From Phenylobacterium sp. (GTDB lineage: Bacteria; Pseudomonadota; Alphaproteobacteria; Caulobacterales; Caulobacteraceae), in NCBI RefSeq assembly GCF_013822795.1, contig NZ_PNLB01000011.1:1-64000 (forward strand): 64,000 bases of DNA. The letters are read 5' to 3'. Of this stretch, positions 45,126 through 53,408 are shown in pieces. The position numbers and the translations under genes were made by a program. Numbering within the stretch: the first letter of the stretch is position 1; each line of letters begins with the position of its first letter. The notes below the pieces were generated by a model. The model was not told the origin of the DNA. It searched no databases and saw only the letters and a program-made list of their open reading frames with translations.

Positions 45126-46132
45126 CAGGCGGGCTCCTGCTGGGTGATGCAGTGGAAGGATCCGCCGCCGGTCAGGATGGCCATCGACGGCAGGCCGATC
45201 ACCTTGCGATCCGGGAACACGCTTTCCAAGGCCTGTAGCGCCAGATCGGCCGCCTGACCCTCGCCATAGGTCGGCATGATCACCGCGCCGTTGGCGATGA
45301 TGAAGTTCATGTGGCTGGCCGGCGCGGCCTTGCCCTCGGCGCCCTCGATCCAGCCGGGCGAAGGAATACGCACGACCTTCAGCTCGCGGCCCGCCGCATC
45401 GGTCGCCTCGGCAAGTCGCCGGGCGGCGTCGTCATAGGCCTCGATATTGACGTCGCCGCGCCCGAATCCGACCGGGCAGACCGCCACGCCCGGCGCCACG
45501 AAGCGGGCCAGGTTATCGACGTGGCCGTCGGTGTGGTCGTTGGCCAGGCCATCGCCGAGCCAGATGGTCTTGGTCGCGCCGAACGCCTGGGCGAACGCGG
45601 CTTCCGCGACATCCTGCGTCCAGCCCGCGTTGCGGTTGGGGTTGAGCACGCACTGGCCGGTGGTCAGCACCGTGCCGGCGCCGTCGTGGTCGACCGCGCC
45701 GCCCTCCAGGATGAAGTCGTGGGCGTTCAGCTTCACGCCCGACGCGGTCGCGATCTGGGCGGCGACCTCGTCGTCGTGGTCCAGCTGGTACTTGCCGCCC
45801 CAGCCGTTGAACTGGAACCCCTGGGCGACGTCGGCGCCGCCGCTCTTGGCGAAGATCGGGCCGGTGTCGCGCAGCCAGATGTCGCCGAAGCGGCCGGGCA
45901 CGATCTCGATCCCGGCCACGTCGCCGAGCAGGCGACGGGCGTCGGCCTCGCCGGCGGCGCTGCCGGTCAGCAGACGCACGCGCTCAGCGCCGGGGCCCGC
46001 CAGGGCGCGCGCCAGAGCCGCGACCTCTTCCTGGGCCTGGGGGAGATCGTCCTCCCAAAGGTCCTCATGGCTGGGGAAGCCCAGCCACATGGCGCGGTGC
46101 GGAGCCCATTCGGCGGGAACGAGAACGGTCAT
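45125..46132 (-). CDS. aguA: Agmatine deiminase
   Basis: A 335-residue guanidino-modifying enzyme converting agmatine to N-carbamoylputrescine, the substrate of AguB. Family motifs: PAEWAPHRAMWLGFP at the N-terminus, LRDTGPIF, VDHDGAGTVLTT, the His motif GHVDNLARF, and the nucleophile Cys328 in GGGSFHCITQQEP. With aguB it gives the two-step arginine-decarboxylase-dependent route to putrescine. No speA (arginine decarboxylase) lies in the window. Confidence 0.95.
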   Translation of the reverse strand: MTVLVPAEWAPHRAMWLGFPSHEDLWEDDLPQAQEEVAALARALAGPGAERVRLLTGSAAGEADARRLLGDVAGIEIVPGRFGDIWLRDTGPIFAKSGGADVAQGFQFNGWGGKYQLDHDDEVAAQIATASGVKLNAHDFILEGGAVDHDGAGTVLTTGQCVLNPNRNAGWTQDVAEAAFAQAFGATKTIWLGDGLANDHTDGHVDNLARFVAPGVAVCPVGFGRGDVNIEAYDDAARRLAEATDAAGRELKVVRIPSPGWIEGAEGKAAPASHMNFIIANGAVIMPTYGEGQAADLALQALESVFPDRKVIGLPSMAILTGGGSFHCITQQEPA

Positions 46133-46204
46133 GGCCTGCCTTCATCCAATGAACGCGCGCAGATGGGCGGACGCGGCCCCCCCGTCAAGCGTCGCATAGA
46201 AAAA

Positions 46205-46230
46205 GGGGCGGCCCGTCGCCGAGCCGCCCC
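46205..46230 (-). terminator. Terminator of the large TonB receptor gene
   Basis: Stem GGGGCGGC (46205-46212)/GCCGCCCC (46223-46230) with a 10-nt loop. On the minus strand it is followed by TTTTTCTATG, a good T-run. Confidence 0.85.
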
Positions 46231-46257
46231 CTTCGATCTGGTTCTAAGCCCGAGGTC

Positions 46258-49200
46258 TTAGAACTTGTACTTCGCGCCGATCTTGATCTGCCACAGCGAG
46301 TTTTCGCTGCGCAGGAACGGCTTCACCGGCTGCTGGAAGGCGCCGCCGACGCCGGTGCCCGAGTAGGTGTAGGTCGCGCCCGGAGCCGCGCAGGCGCCGG
46401 CCGCGCCATTGCCGCACTGGACGTTCACCACCGGCACGCCGCGGTAGAAGTCGTACTGCTCGACAATGCCCCACTCGTCGTTGAGCAGGTTCCCGAGGTT
46501 CTCGATGTCCATGTAGACCTCGAGCTTGGCGCCGTTCGGGAAGAAGGCCGGCAGTTCCTGGCTGATGCGCAGGTCGACCGTGGTCACGTCCGGGTTGGTA
46601 TGCGAGTTCCGCGGCACGATCTTGCCCGCGTAGCCGATCAGGCCCGATTGCTGCAGGAAGGCGTTGAACGCCGCCACGTCGAAGCCGGCCGCGTAGTTGA
46701 CGCGCGGGTCCGAGGTCGCGGTGACCTGGCCGCCGCTCGCCGCCGGGACGTAGAGCAGCGCGTTCGACGAGGCTTGGCGGCCCGAGTAGCTCGAGACCGA
46801 GTTGCCGAAGTCGTTGTCGAAGCCGCTCGTGGCGCTGTTGGCGAAGGTGTAGCTGAACGGCAGGCCGGTGCGGCTTTGCGCGAACATGCGGATCGAGGTC
46901 TCGTTGTCGCCGAAGAACTTGCGGGCGTACGAGACGTCGAACGCGAAGCGCTCGCGGATCTCGTAGTCAGACGTCGCCGCCGGCGGGTTCTGGACGTCGA
47001 ACGAAGCGAACCGGGTGTAGCTCGACTGGGCGATCGAGCTGGTCATCGGGTTGGCGTCGGTCGCCTCGGTGTGGGTGTAGATGAACTTGCCGCCCAGACC
47101 TTCCAGGAAGCCTTCGTTCCACTCCTTGGCGATGGTGATCGCGTAGGATTCCGAGCCGCCCTTGTCGGTGTTGGCCAGCATCATGTCGTAGGAGTTGCCG
47201 GTCAGGTCGCCCGTGGTCGTGCGGCCGTAGACCGGACGACCGTCCGGCGCGACGCCGATCTGACGGGCGCGCAGGTCGGTCCAGTACAGCGCGTTCTGGT
47301 TCGACATGCGCACGTAGTCGGCCTGGACCAGCCAGCCGTCGCCGAAGCGGCCGAGGTCGAACTCATAGCCGACCGACAGGTTGCCCTTCCAGGTCACCGG
47401 GATCTGGAATGTCGGGCTGACGACGTTGGTGTTGCCGCCGCGCGGGGTGAACGTGCAGCCCGTCGGCGCCTTGGTGATGTCGACGTTGGTCAGGTTGGCG
47501 CCGGTGCAGACGGCGTTGGTCTGGTTGACGCCGTTGTTCGAGAAGGCGTTCGAGACCCAGACGTTCAGGCCGGTCGACGAGAAGCCGCCGAAGCCGCCGG
47601 AGACGCGCAGGCGGTCCATCGGCGCCCAGTTGAACGACACCCGCGGCAGCACGACGAACTTGCCGTCGAGGTTCTGCTGGTTCGAGAAGCCATTCCGCGA
47701 CTGGAACGCCGAGTTGTAGGTCGGCATGTCGTCCATCGAGTAGCTGTCGAGGCGCACGCCCGCCAGAACATCGAGGTTCGGCAAGATCTGGATGCGATCT
47801 TCCGCATAGGCGCTGGTCAGGCGGTAACCGAAGGTGGCCGCGCCGAGGCGGGCGGTGCCCAGGGTCGCCGGAACCGTGCCGCCGTTCGGATCGACGCCGC
47901 CGGTCAGGGTGAAGCCCGAGGCGACCTTGTTCAGGTAGTTGGCGTAGCTCGAGAAGGTGTAGCTGCCGAGCGAGTTGGCGACAAAGACGTTGAAGACGTC
48001 GTCCTGTTCGGTCCGCAGACCGACCATGAAGTCGTGGATGCCGTAGTGGTAGCGGGCGATCGCCTCGAGGGTGTCGACCTTCACGTTCAGATAGTTGTCG
48101 TGACGGTTGATGTCGGCCCCGTAGCGGAACTGGGCGCTGCCCGCGCCCGGCAGCACGCCCGGCATGTCGTTCACGGTGACGTCGACTTGGCCGACGCTCA
48201 GGCCGCCGAGCGGCAGCTGCTGGGTGTCGGTTTCCTTGCGCGAGTAGCGCAGCTCGGTCGAGAAGGCGTCCGTCCACTGCGAGTTCAGCTGGGCGGTGTA
48301 GACCGTCAGCTCCTCGACCTTGTTGTAGTCGTTGGTTTCGAGGCCGATCCGCGGCTGGGTGACGCTGTTGCCCTGGGCGAAGGTCGAGGTGACCGAGCCG
48401 TTCAGCGAGTTGCCCTTCGTGCTCTGCCACGAGAACTCGGCGCGGTGGTTGTCGGTGATGTTCCAGTCCAGTTTGACGAGCTTCTTCTCGTCCTCGACCG
48501 GGAAGGCGCCCGACAGGAAGTTGCCCGGATCGTAGCCGTAGAGGCGCTTGGTGTCGGCCTGGAACTGGTCGACCGCGCCGGTGGTGATGCGCGGGATGAC
48601 GACCGAAGCGCCCGAGTCGACCGGGCCCTCGTCGAAGCCCAGCTCGCCGTCGAACTTTTCGTAGGCGGCGAAGAAGAACAGGGTGTCCTTGATGATCGGG
48701 CCGCCCAGGGTGAAGCCCCAGGTCTTTTCCTCGAAGGCCGAACCGGCCGGCTTGCCGCGGATGGTGTCGCCCTGGAAGTCGCGGCCGCTTTTTTCGCCGA
48801 ACAGCGAGCCCGAGAAGTCGTTGCCGCCCGACTTAAGCACGGCGTTGATCTGGCCGCCGGTGAAGCCGTTGTTGATCGGGCTGTAGGGGGCGATCGAGAC
48901 GTTGACCGCGCCGACGGCGTCCAGCGGGAACGGCGAGCGCTGGGTCGGATAGCCGTTGTTGTTCAGGCCGAAGTCGTCGTTCTGGCGGACGCCGTTGACG
49001 GTCAGCTGGTTGAAGCGGGTGTTGGTGCCGGCGAAGGACAGCGCGTCCTGGTTCGAGACGTCGATGGTCGCGAACGGGTCGAGGCGAGCGAAGTCCTTGA
49101 TGTCGCGGCTGATCGACGGCAGCGACTCGATCGCGGCGGCCGTGAAGTTCGTCGACGGGCCGCCTTGGCTCGGCGCGGCCAGCGCACCGGTGACCACCAG

Positions 49201-49569
49201 CTCTTCGACCGCAGCGGAGCCCGCGCGGAACATGTCGAGCTGGACGTTGGCCGGGTCGCCGACCCCGACGCTTTGCAGCGTCGCTTGGGTGCGTTCGAAA
49301 TCCGCCGCGGTGGCGACGATGCGGTACGGGCCGCCAACGCGCAGGCCGCGGGCCGAGAAGTAACCGTCGGCGCCGGTGACCGAGGTCGAGGTCGCGCCGG
49401 TCGGGACGTGAGTCACCGTCACCGTGGCGCCGGCCACGCCCGCGCCGCTTTCATCCGTAACCTGACCACGCACAGAGCCGGTGGTTTCCTGCGCGTACAC
49501 CGCGCTGGACATGGCGCACACAAGTGCAGTCAACGCCGCGCCGCCGGCGAGCCTATTCATCATTCGCAT
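46258..49569 (-). CDS. TonB-dependent receptor with carboxypeptidase-like N-terminal domain
   Basis: A 1103-residue Oar-type outer-membrane receptor. The order is: signal peptide (to VYAQ), a CarboxypepD_reg-like domain (about 30-115; GSVRGQVTDESGAGVAGATV, GYFSARGLRVGGPY), a TonB-box-like EELVVTG, a plug (FAGTNTRFNQLTVNGVRQN, FTGGQINAVLKSGGNDFSG) and a long barrel ending in LWQIKIGAKYKF with terminal Phe. Such receptors in Caulobacterales import oligosaccharides, peptides or unknown large ligands; nothing nearby fixes the substrate. AGGGGAC precedes the ATG. It is a single-gene unit with a strong terminator. Confidence 0.93.
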   Translation of the reverse strand: MRMMNRLAGGAALTALVCAMSSAVYAQETTGSVRGQVTDESGAGVAGATVTVTHVPTGATSTSVTGADGYFSARGLRVGGPYRIVATAADFERTQATLQSVGVGDPANVQLDMFRAGSAAVEELVVTGALAAPSQGGPSTNFTAAAIESLPSISRDIKDFARLDPFATIDVSNQDALSFAGTNTRFNQLTVNGVRQNDDFGLNNNGYPTQRSPFPLDAVGAVNVSIAPYSPINNGFTGGQINAVLKSGGNDFSGSLFGEKSGRDFQGDTIRGKPAGSAFEEKTWGFTLGGPIIKDTLFFFAAYEKFDGELGFDEGPVDSGASVVIPRITTGAVDQFQADTKRLYGYDPGNFLSGAFPVEDEKKLVKLDWNITDNHRAEFSWQSTKGNSLNGSVTSTFAQGNSVTQPRIGLETNDYNKVEELTVYTAQLNSQWTDAFSTELRYSRKETDTQQLPLGGLSVGQVDVTVNDMPGVLPGAGSAQFRYGADINRHDNYLNVKVDTLEAIARYHYGIHDFMVGLRTEQDDVFNVFVANSLGSYTFSSYANYLNKVASGFTLTGGVDPNGGTVPATLGTARLGAATFGYRLTSAYAEDRIQILPNLDVLAGVRLDSYSMDDMPTYNSAFQSRNGFSNQQNLDGKFVVLPRVSFNWAPMDRLRVSGGFGGFSSTGLNVWVSNAFSNNGVNQTNAVCTGANLTNVDITKAPTGCTFTPRGGNTNVVSPTFQIPVTWKGNLSVGYEFDLGRFGDGWLVQADYVRMSNQNALYWTDLRARQIGVAPDGRPVYGRTTTGDLTGNSYDMMLANTDKGGSESYAITIAKEWNEGFLEGLGGKFIYTHTEATDANPMTSSIAQSSYTRFASFDVQNPPAATSDYEIRERFAFDVSYARKFFGDNETSIRMFAQSRTGLPFSYTFANSATSGFDNDFGNSVSSYSGRQASSNALLYVPAASGGQVTATSDPRVNYAAGFDVAAFNAFLQQSGLIGYAGKIVPRNSHTNPDVTTVDLRISQELPAFFPNGAKLEVYMDIENLGNLLNDEWGIVEQYDFYRGVPVVNVQCGNGAAGACAAPGATYTYSGTGVGGAFQQPVKPFLRSENSLWQIKIGAKYKF

Positions 49570-49661
49570 TGAGGTCCCCTAATCCATCGGAAATGGGATG
49601 AACGCTGGGTCCATGCCCCCCACTTCTGGTGGTCCCTATAGCTTGGAAAATTCGCCCGTGG

Positions 49662-49699
49662 GTGACGGAATCGTGACGACCTGGTCACTTGACGTGACG
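49662..49699. promoter_or_regulatory. GTGACG direct repeats between the TonB receptor and GT39 genes
   Basis: GTGACG occurs at 49662-49667, 49673-49678 and 49694-49699, i.e. 11 and 21 bp apart (one and two helical turns), and an opposite GGTCAC lies at 49683-49688, giving GTCAC-N5-GTGAC. A GANTC site (49668-49672) lies between the first two. They sit about 95-130 bp upstream of the receptor start, near a TATAGG on the minus strand. Confidence 0.45.
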
Positions 49700-49763
49700 G
49701 ACGCCAAATAAGCTGGCGCCTGTCGCTTTACAGACACGCTGGCGCGCGCAAATTTCCGGCCCT

Positions 49764-51341
49764 ATGCGACGCAAAGAGGCGGCCTTGTCCACCAAACCAC
49801 TGTCAGAGCACGGAATCGACCGCCATTGGCGCGCCGTCCTGATGATCACCCTGGCGCTGACCGCCGTGCGGATGGTCGCTCTGTTCGCCACCCCGCTCGA
49901 GCTCTATCCCGACGAGGCTCAGTACTGGCTTTGGTCGCGGACCCTCGACTGGGGCTACTATTCCAAACCACCGATGGTGGCGTGGCTGATCTGGGCGACG
50001 ACCTCGATCGGCGGCGACGCTGAGCCGTGGGTGCGGTTCGCAGCTCCGCTGCTGCACGCGGTGACCACCTTCTGCGTGTTCGCGATCGGCCGGCGGCTCT
50101 ACGATTCGACCACCGGCTTCGCCGCCGCGGTGCTGTACCTGCTGATGCCGGCGGTGCAGCTGTCCTCGCTGGTCGCCGCGACCGACGCGCCGCTACTCCT
50201 GTTCCTGGCCCTGGCGCTGCTGGCCTATGTCGAGATGCCGGCCGGGGATGCGCGCCGCCGGCTCTGGCTGGCCGCCGGCTTCGGCGCGGCGCTCGGCCTG
50301 GCGTTCCTCTCGAAGTACGCGGCCGTGTACGGACTGATCGGCCTGGGCCTGCACCTGGCGCTGTCGCCTGACGCGCGCCGGATCTGGAACCTGAAGTCGG
50401 CGCTCGCCGCTCTAGGCGCCCTGTTGGCGATCCTGTCGCCCAACCTGATCTGGAACGCCGCGCACGGCTTCTCGACCGTGCAGCACACCGCGGCCAACGC
50501 CGCCTGGGGCGGACGCCAGCTGTTCAATCTCGGCGAGCTCGGTGACTTCCTCGCCTCCCAGTTCGGGGTGTTCGGGCCGATCCCGTTCGCGGTTCTGATC
50601 GGCGGGGCTGCGGTGCTGGCCTTCCGCCGCCGACTGCAGCCGGCCGACGTGCTGCTGCTGTGCTTCGCCCTGCCGGCGATCCTGATCGTCACCGGCCAGG
50701 CGTTCATCAGCCGCGCCAACGCCAACTGGTCGGGAGCCGGCTACGTCCCCGGCGTGATCGTGGTCGCCGCCTGGCTGGTGCGTTGGCGCGCCCGCGGGTG
50801 GCTGATCGCGGCGCTGGCGCTGCAGGGCGCGGTGGCCGCGGTGTTCCTGGCCTGCGTGCTGAACCCGGGCTTCGCCGATCGCGTCGGGCTGTCGAACGCC
50901 TTCAAGCGCGCCAAGGGCTGGGAGCAGATGACCGAGGCCATGGCCGACCGCGCCATGCGCGAACCGCCCGGCTCGCTGAGCGCCATCGCCGTCAACGACC
51001 GTTTCCTGTTCAACGCCGCGGCCTATTACGGCCGCGAGTACTTCGGCCAGAACGGCGAGCCGCCGCTGAAGATGTGGGTGCGCGAGGCCCATCCGCAGAA
51101 CCAGGCCGAGACCGTCGCCCCGCTGACCGCGGCCGACGGCAAGCGCGTACTGGCCGTCAGCCTGGAGCAGGTGTTCATTGATGAGATGAAGGCCGATTTC
51201 CGCGCTACCTCGAGCGAAGAGATCGTCAGCATCTGGCTAGACCGCAAGCGCAAGCGCAAGGCCGAGCTGTTCATCGCCGAGGGCTTCGCGCCAGCCCCGC
51301 GCGACCCGGTCACCGGTAAGCCGATCCCCAAACGGCCTTGA
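49764..51341 (+). CDS. Glycosyltransferase family 39 (ArnT-like) membrane protein
   Basis: A 525-residue polytopic inner-membrane protein of the PMT/ArnT superfamily. It has about 11 hydrophobic segments and the first-loop motif LYPDEAQYWLWSR with the catalytic Asp-Glu, then GYYSKPPMVAWLIW. Such enzymes transfer a sugar from an undecaprenyl-linked donor to lipid A or another acceptor on the periplasmic side. The start is uncertain: the ATG has no clear Shine-Dalgarno, and a TTG 21 bases later (49785) has GAGG upstream. Its 3' end overlaps the convergent msrA gene by 32 bp. Confidence 0.85.
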   Translation: MRRKEAALSTKPLSEHGIDRHWRAVLMITLALTAVRMVALFATPLELYPDEAQYWLWSRTLDWGYYSKPPMVAWLIWATTSIGGDAEPWVRFAAPLLHAVTTFCVFAIGRRLYDSTTGFAAAVLYLLMPAVQLSSLVAATDAPLLLFLALALLAYVEMPAGDARRRLWLAAGFGAALGLAFLSKYAAVYGLIGLGLHLALSPDARRIWNLKSALAALGALLAILSPNLIWNAAHGFSTVQHTAANAAWGGRQLFNLGELGDFLASQFGVFGPIPFAVLIGGAAVLAFRRRLQPADVLLLCFALPAILIVTGQAFISRANANWSGAGYVPGVIVVAAWLVRWRARGWLIAALALQGAVAAVFLACVLNPGFADRVGLSNAFKRAKGWEQMTEAMADRAMREPPGSLSAIAVNDRFLFNAAAYYGREYFGQNGEPPLKMWVREAHPQNQAETVAPLTAADGKRVLAVSLEQVFIDEMKADFRATSSEEIVSIWLDRKRKRKAELFIAEGFAPAPRDPVTGKPIPKRP

Positions 51342-51897
51342 GCGCCCGGTCGCGGCCGCAGCCGATACGGTAGGCCTCGTAGTTGGCCGGGTTCTTCTTG
51401 GCGTAATCCTGGTGATAGGCCTCGGCCGGCCAGAACTTTCCCCCGGTCAGGACGCGGGTGGCGACCGGCTTGCCCAGCGTCTTGGCGACCTGCGCCTTCA
51501 CCGCCTGAGCCGTCGCCGTCTCAGCCCCGCCCTCGACGAACACCGCGGTCGTGTAGGACGGCCCGCGATCGCAGATCTGCCCGCTGGCGTCGGTCGGGTC
51601 GATATGATGGAAGAAGCCGTCGACCAGCTTGGCGTAGCTGATCTTCGCCGGATCGTAGGTGACCTTCACCGCCTCCAGATGGCCGCGGTGGTTCTGATAG
51701 GTCGGGCTTTGCATGGCGCCGCCGGCGTAGCCGGACACGACGCTGGTCACGCCGGGCAGGCTCTCCATCGCCTTTTCGGTCGACCAGAAGCAGCCGCCGG
51801 CGAACACCGCGGTCGCGGCCTGCGCGACCGGAGCCAGGGCCAGCATGCTCAGCGTCGCCAGGGCGGCGGCGGTGCGAAGGGTCTTCATGGACGTCAT
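51310..51897 (-). CDS. msrA: Exported peptide-methionine (S)-S-oxide reductase MsrA
   Basis: A 195-residue MsrA that repairs oxidised methionine. The active site is GGCFWSTEKAM with nucleophile Cys36; other landmarks are VVSGYAGG, YQNHRGHLEAVKVTYDP and the C-terminal EAYHQDYAKKNP. The N-terminus (MKTLRTAAALATLSMLALAPVAQA) is a signal peptide, placing the enzyme in the periplasm, unlike the usual cytosolic form. GAGGTGAG precedes the ATG. A recycling Cys may be in RIGCGRDRA. Confidence 0.93.
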   Translation of the reverse strand: MTSMKTLRTAAALATLSMLALAPVAQAATAVFAGGCFWSTEKAMESLPGVTSVVSGYAGGAMQSPTYQNHRGHLEAVKVTYDPAKISYAKLVDGFFHHIDPTDASGQICDRGPSYTTAVFVEGGAETATAQAVKAQVAKTLGKPVATRVLTGGKFWPAEAYHQDYAKKNPANYEAYRIGCGRDRALKAVWGSAYR

Positions 51898-51973
51898 GAT
51901 CTCACCTCGAGGCGGCGGAACAAGACCCGCCGCGGTCTGGTGGAGATACGGACGCCCGGCCGCCTCGGATGCC

Positions 51974-52615
51974 TTAGACCGCGACCTCGAACGCCGCCTC
52001 GGTCTTGGCCTTCACCTCGTCGGCGGTGACGCCGGGGGCCAGCTCGATCAGCTTCACCGGGGTCTTGCCGCGGTTGATCTCGAAGACGCCGAGTTCGGTG
52101 ATCAGCAGGTCGACGACGCCGGCGCCGGTCAGCGGCAGGCTGCATTCCTTGAGCAGCTTGGGCGCGCCCGACTTCTCGCAATGGTCCATGACCACGACGA
52201 CGCGCTTCACGCCCGCCACCAGATCCATGGCCCCGCCCATGCCCTTGACCATCTTGCCGGGCACCATCCAGTTGGCGAGGTCGCCGTTCGCGGCCACCTG
52301 CATGCCGCCCAGGATCGACAGGGCGATGTGGCCGCCGCGGATCATCCCGAACGAGTCGGCGCTGGAGAAGTAGGACGAGCTCGGTAGCTCGGTGATGGTC
52401 TGCTTGCCGGCGTTGATCAGGTCGGCGTCCTCTTCGCCCTCATAGGGGAAGGGGCCCATGCCCAACATGCCGTTCTCGCTCTGCAGCGTCACGTGCATGC
52501 CGTCGGGAATGTAGTTGGCGACCAGGGTCGGGATGCCGATGCCCAGGTTCACATAGAAGCCGTCGCGCAGTTCCTTGGCGGCGCGGGCGGCCATCTCGTC
52601 GCGGGTCCAGGCCAT
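51974..52615 (-). CDS. scoB: 3-oxoacid CoA-transferase subunit B
   Basis: A 213-residue beta subunit of the succinyl-CoA:3-ketoacid CoA-transferase. The catalytic glutamate is in [10 protein letters not shown], and [15 protein letters not shown] and GGMDLVAG-like [11 protein letters not shown] are family landmarks. Together with ScoA it moves CoA from succinyl-CoA to acetoacetate or a related acid, feeding ketone bodies or a degradation product into acetyl-CoA. The start lies one base after the scoA stop. Confidence 0.94.
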   Translation of the reverse strand: MAWTRDEMAARAAKELRDGFYVNLGIGIPTLVANYIPDGMHVTLQSENGMLGMGPFPYEGEEDADLINAGKQTITELPSSSYFSSADSFGMIRGGHIALSILGGMQVAANGDLANWMVPGKMVKGMGGAMDLVAGVKRVVVVMDHCEKSGAPKLLKECSLPLTGAGVVDLLITELGVFEINRGKTPVKLIELAPGVTADEVKAKTEAAFEVAV

Positions 52616-52616
52616 T

Positions 52617-53336
52617 TTACGCGCTCGCCTTTTCTTCGCGGGGACGCGTGGTCACGCGTTCGATGCGTTTCTCGTAGACCGCGCCCTTGATGATGCGGTC
52701 GACGAAGATGCCGGGGGTGTGGATGTGGTCCTTGTCGATCGAGCCGATCGCCACGAGGTTCTCGACCTCGGCGACGGTGACCTTGCCGGCCGTGGCCATC
52801 ATCGGATTGAAGTTCCGGGCGGTCTTTCGGTAGACGAGGTTGCCCTCGGCGTCGCCGGTGTGGGCCTTGACGATCGAGAGGTCGGCGACAAGGCCGCGCT
52901 CCATCACGTAGGTCTCGCCGTCGAAGTCGCGGACCTCCTTGCCCTCGGCCACCAGCGTGCCGACGCCGGTCTTGGTGAAGAAGGCCGGGATGCCGGCGCC
53001 GCCGGCGCGGATGCGCTCGGCCAGGGTGCCCTGCGGGTTGAACTCCAGCTCCAGCGCGCCGGAGAGGTACAGCTGCTCGAACAGCTTGTTCTCGCCGACA
53101 TAGGACGAGATCATCTTCTTGATCTGGCCGCTCTCGAGCAGGACGCCGAGGCCGAAGCCGTCGATCCCGCAGTTGTTGGAAACCACCGTCAGGTTTTTGA
53201 CGCCGGATTCCTTGATCGCGCCGATCAGGTTCTCGGGGATGCCGCAGAGGCCGAAGCCTCCGGCCATGATGGTCATGCCGTCAAAGAGCAGCCCAGCCAG
53301 GGCGTCCACGGCGTCGTTGCGGGTCTTTCCAGCCAT
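52617..53336 (-). CDS. scoA: 3-oxoacid CoA-transferase subunit A
   Basis: A 239-residue alpha subunit of the same enzyme. It shows the CoA-transferase I glycine-rich N-terminus [18 protein letters not shown], the segments [14 protein letters not shown] and [17 protein letters not shown], and [22 protein letters not shown]. Full length. The gene order scoA-scoB is the common one. Upstream is a short gap without a clear terminator after the antiporter transcript. Confidence 0.94.
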   Translation of the reverse strand: MAGKTRNDAVDALAGLLFDGMTIMAGGFGLCGIPENLIGAIKESGVKNLTVVSNNCGIDGFGLGVLLESGQIKKMISSYVGENKLFEQLYLSGALELEFNPQGTLAERIRAGGAGIPAFFTKTGVGTLVAEGKEVRDFDGETYVMERGLVADLSIVKAHTGDAEGNLVYRKTARNFNPMMATAGKVTVAEVENLVAIGSIDKDHIHTPGIFVDRIIKGAVYEKRIERVTTRPREEKASA

Positions 53337-53408
53337 GAGGCCCCTTTAAGCTGCCAGCGCGTCGTTGAGAACAGGGTCGGGTGAAAAAATTCACCAGATG
53401 GCGAAGAA

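Noticed and set aside
46600..49572. A 990-codon open frame antisense to the large TonB receptor
   Set aside because: In GC-rich DNA the frame opposite a real gene often lacks stops. The translation is Arg/Val/Gly/Ala-rich without any domain, while the minus strand gives a complete receptor with signal peptide.
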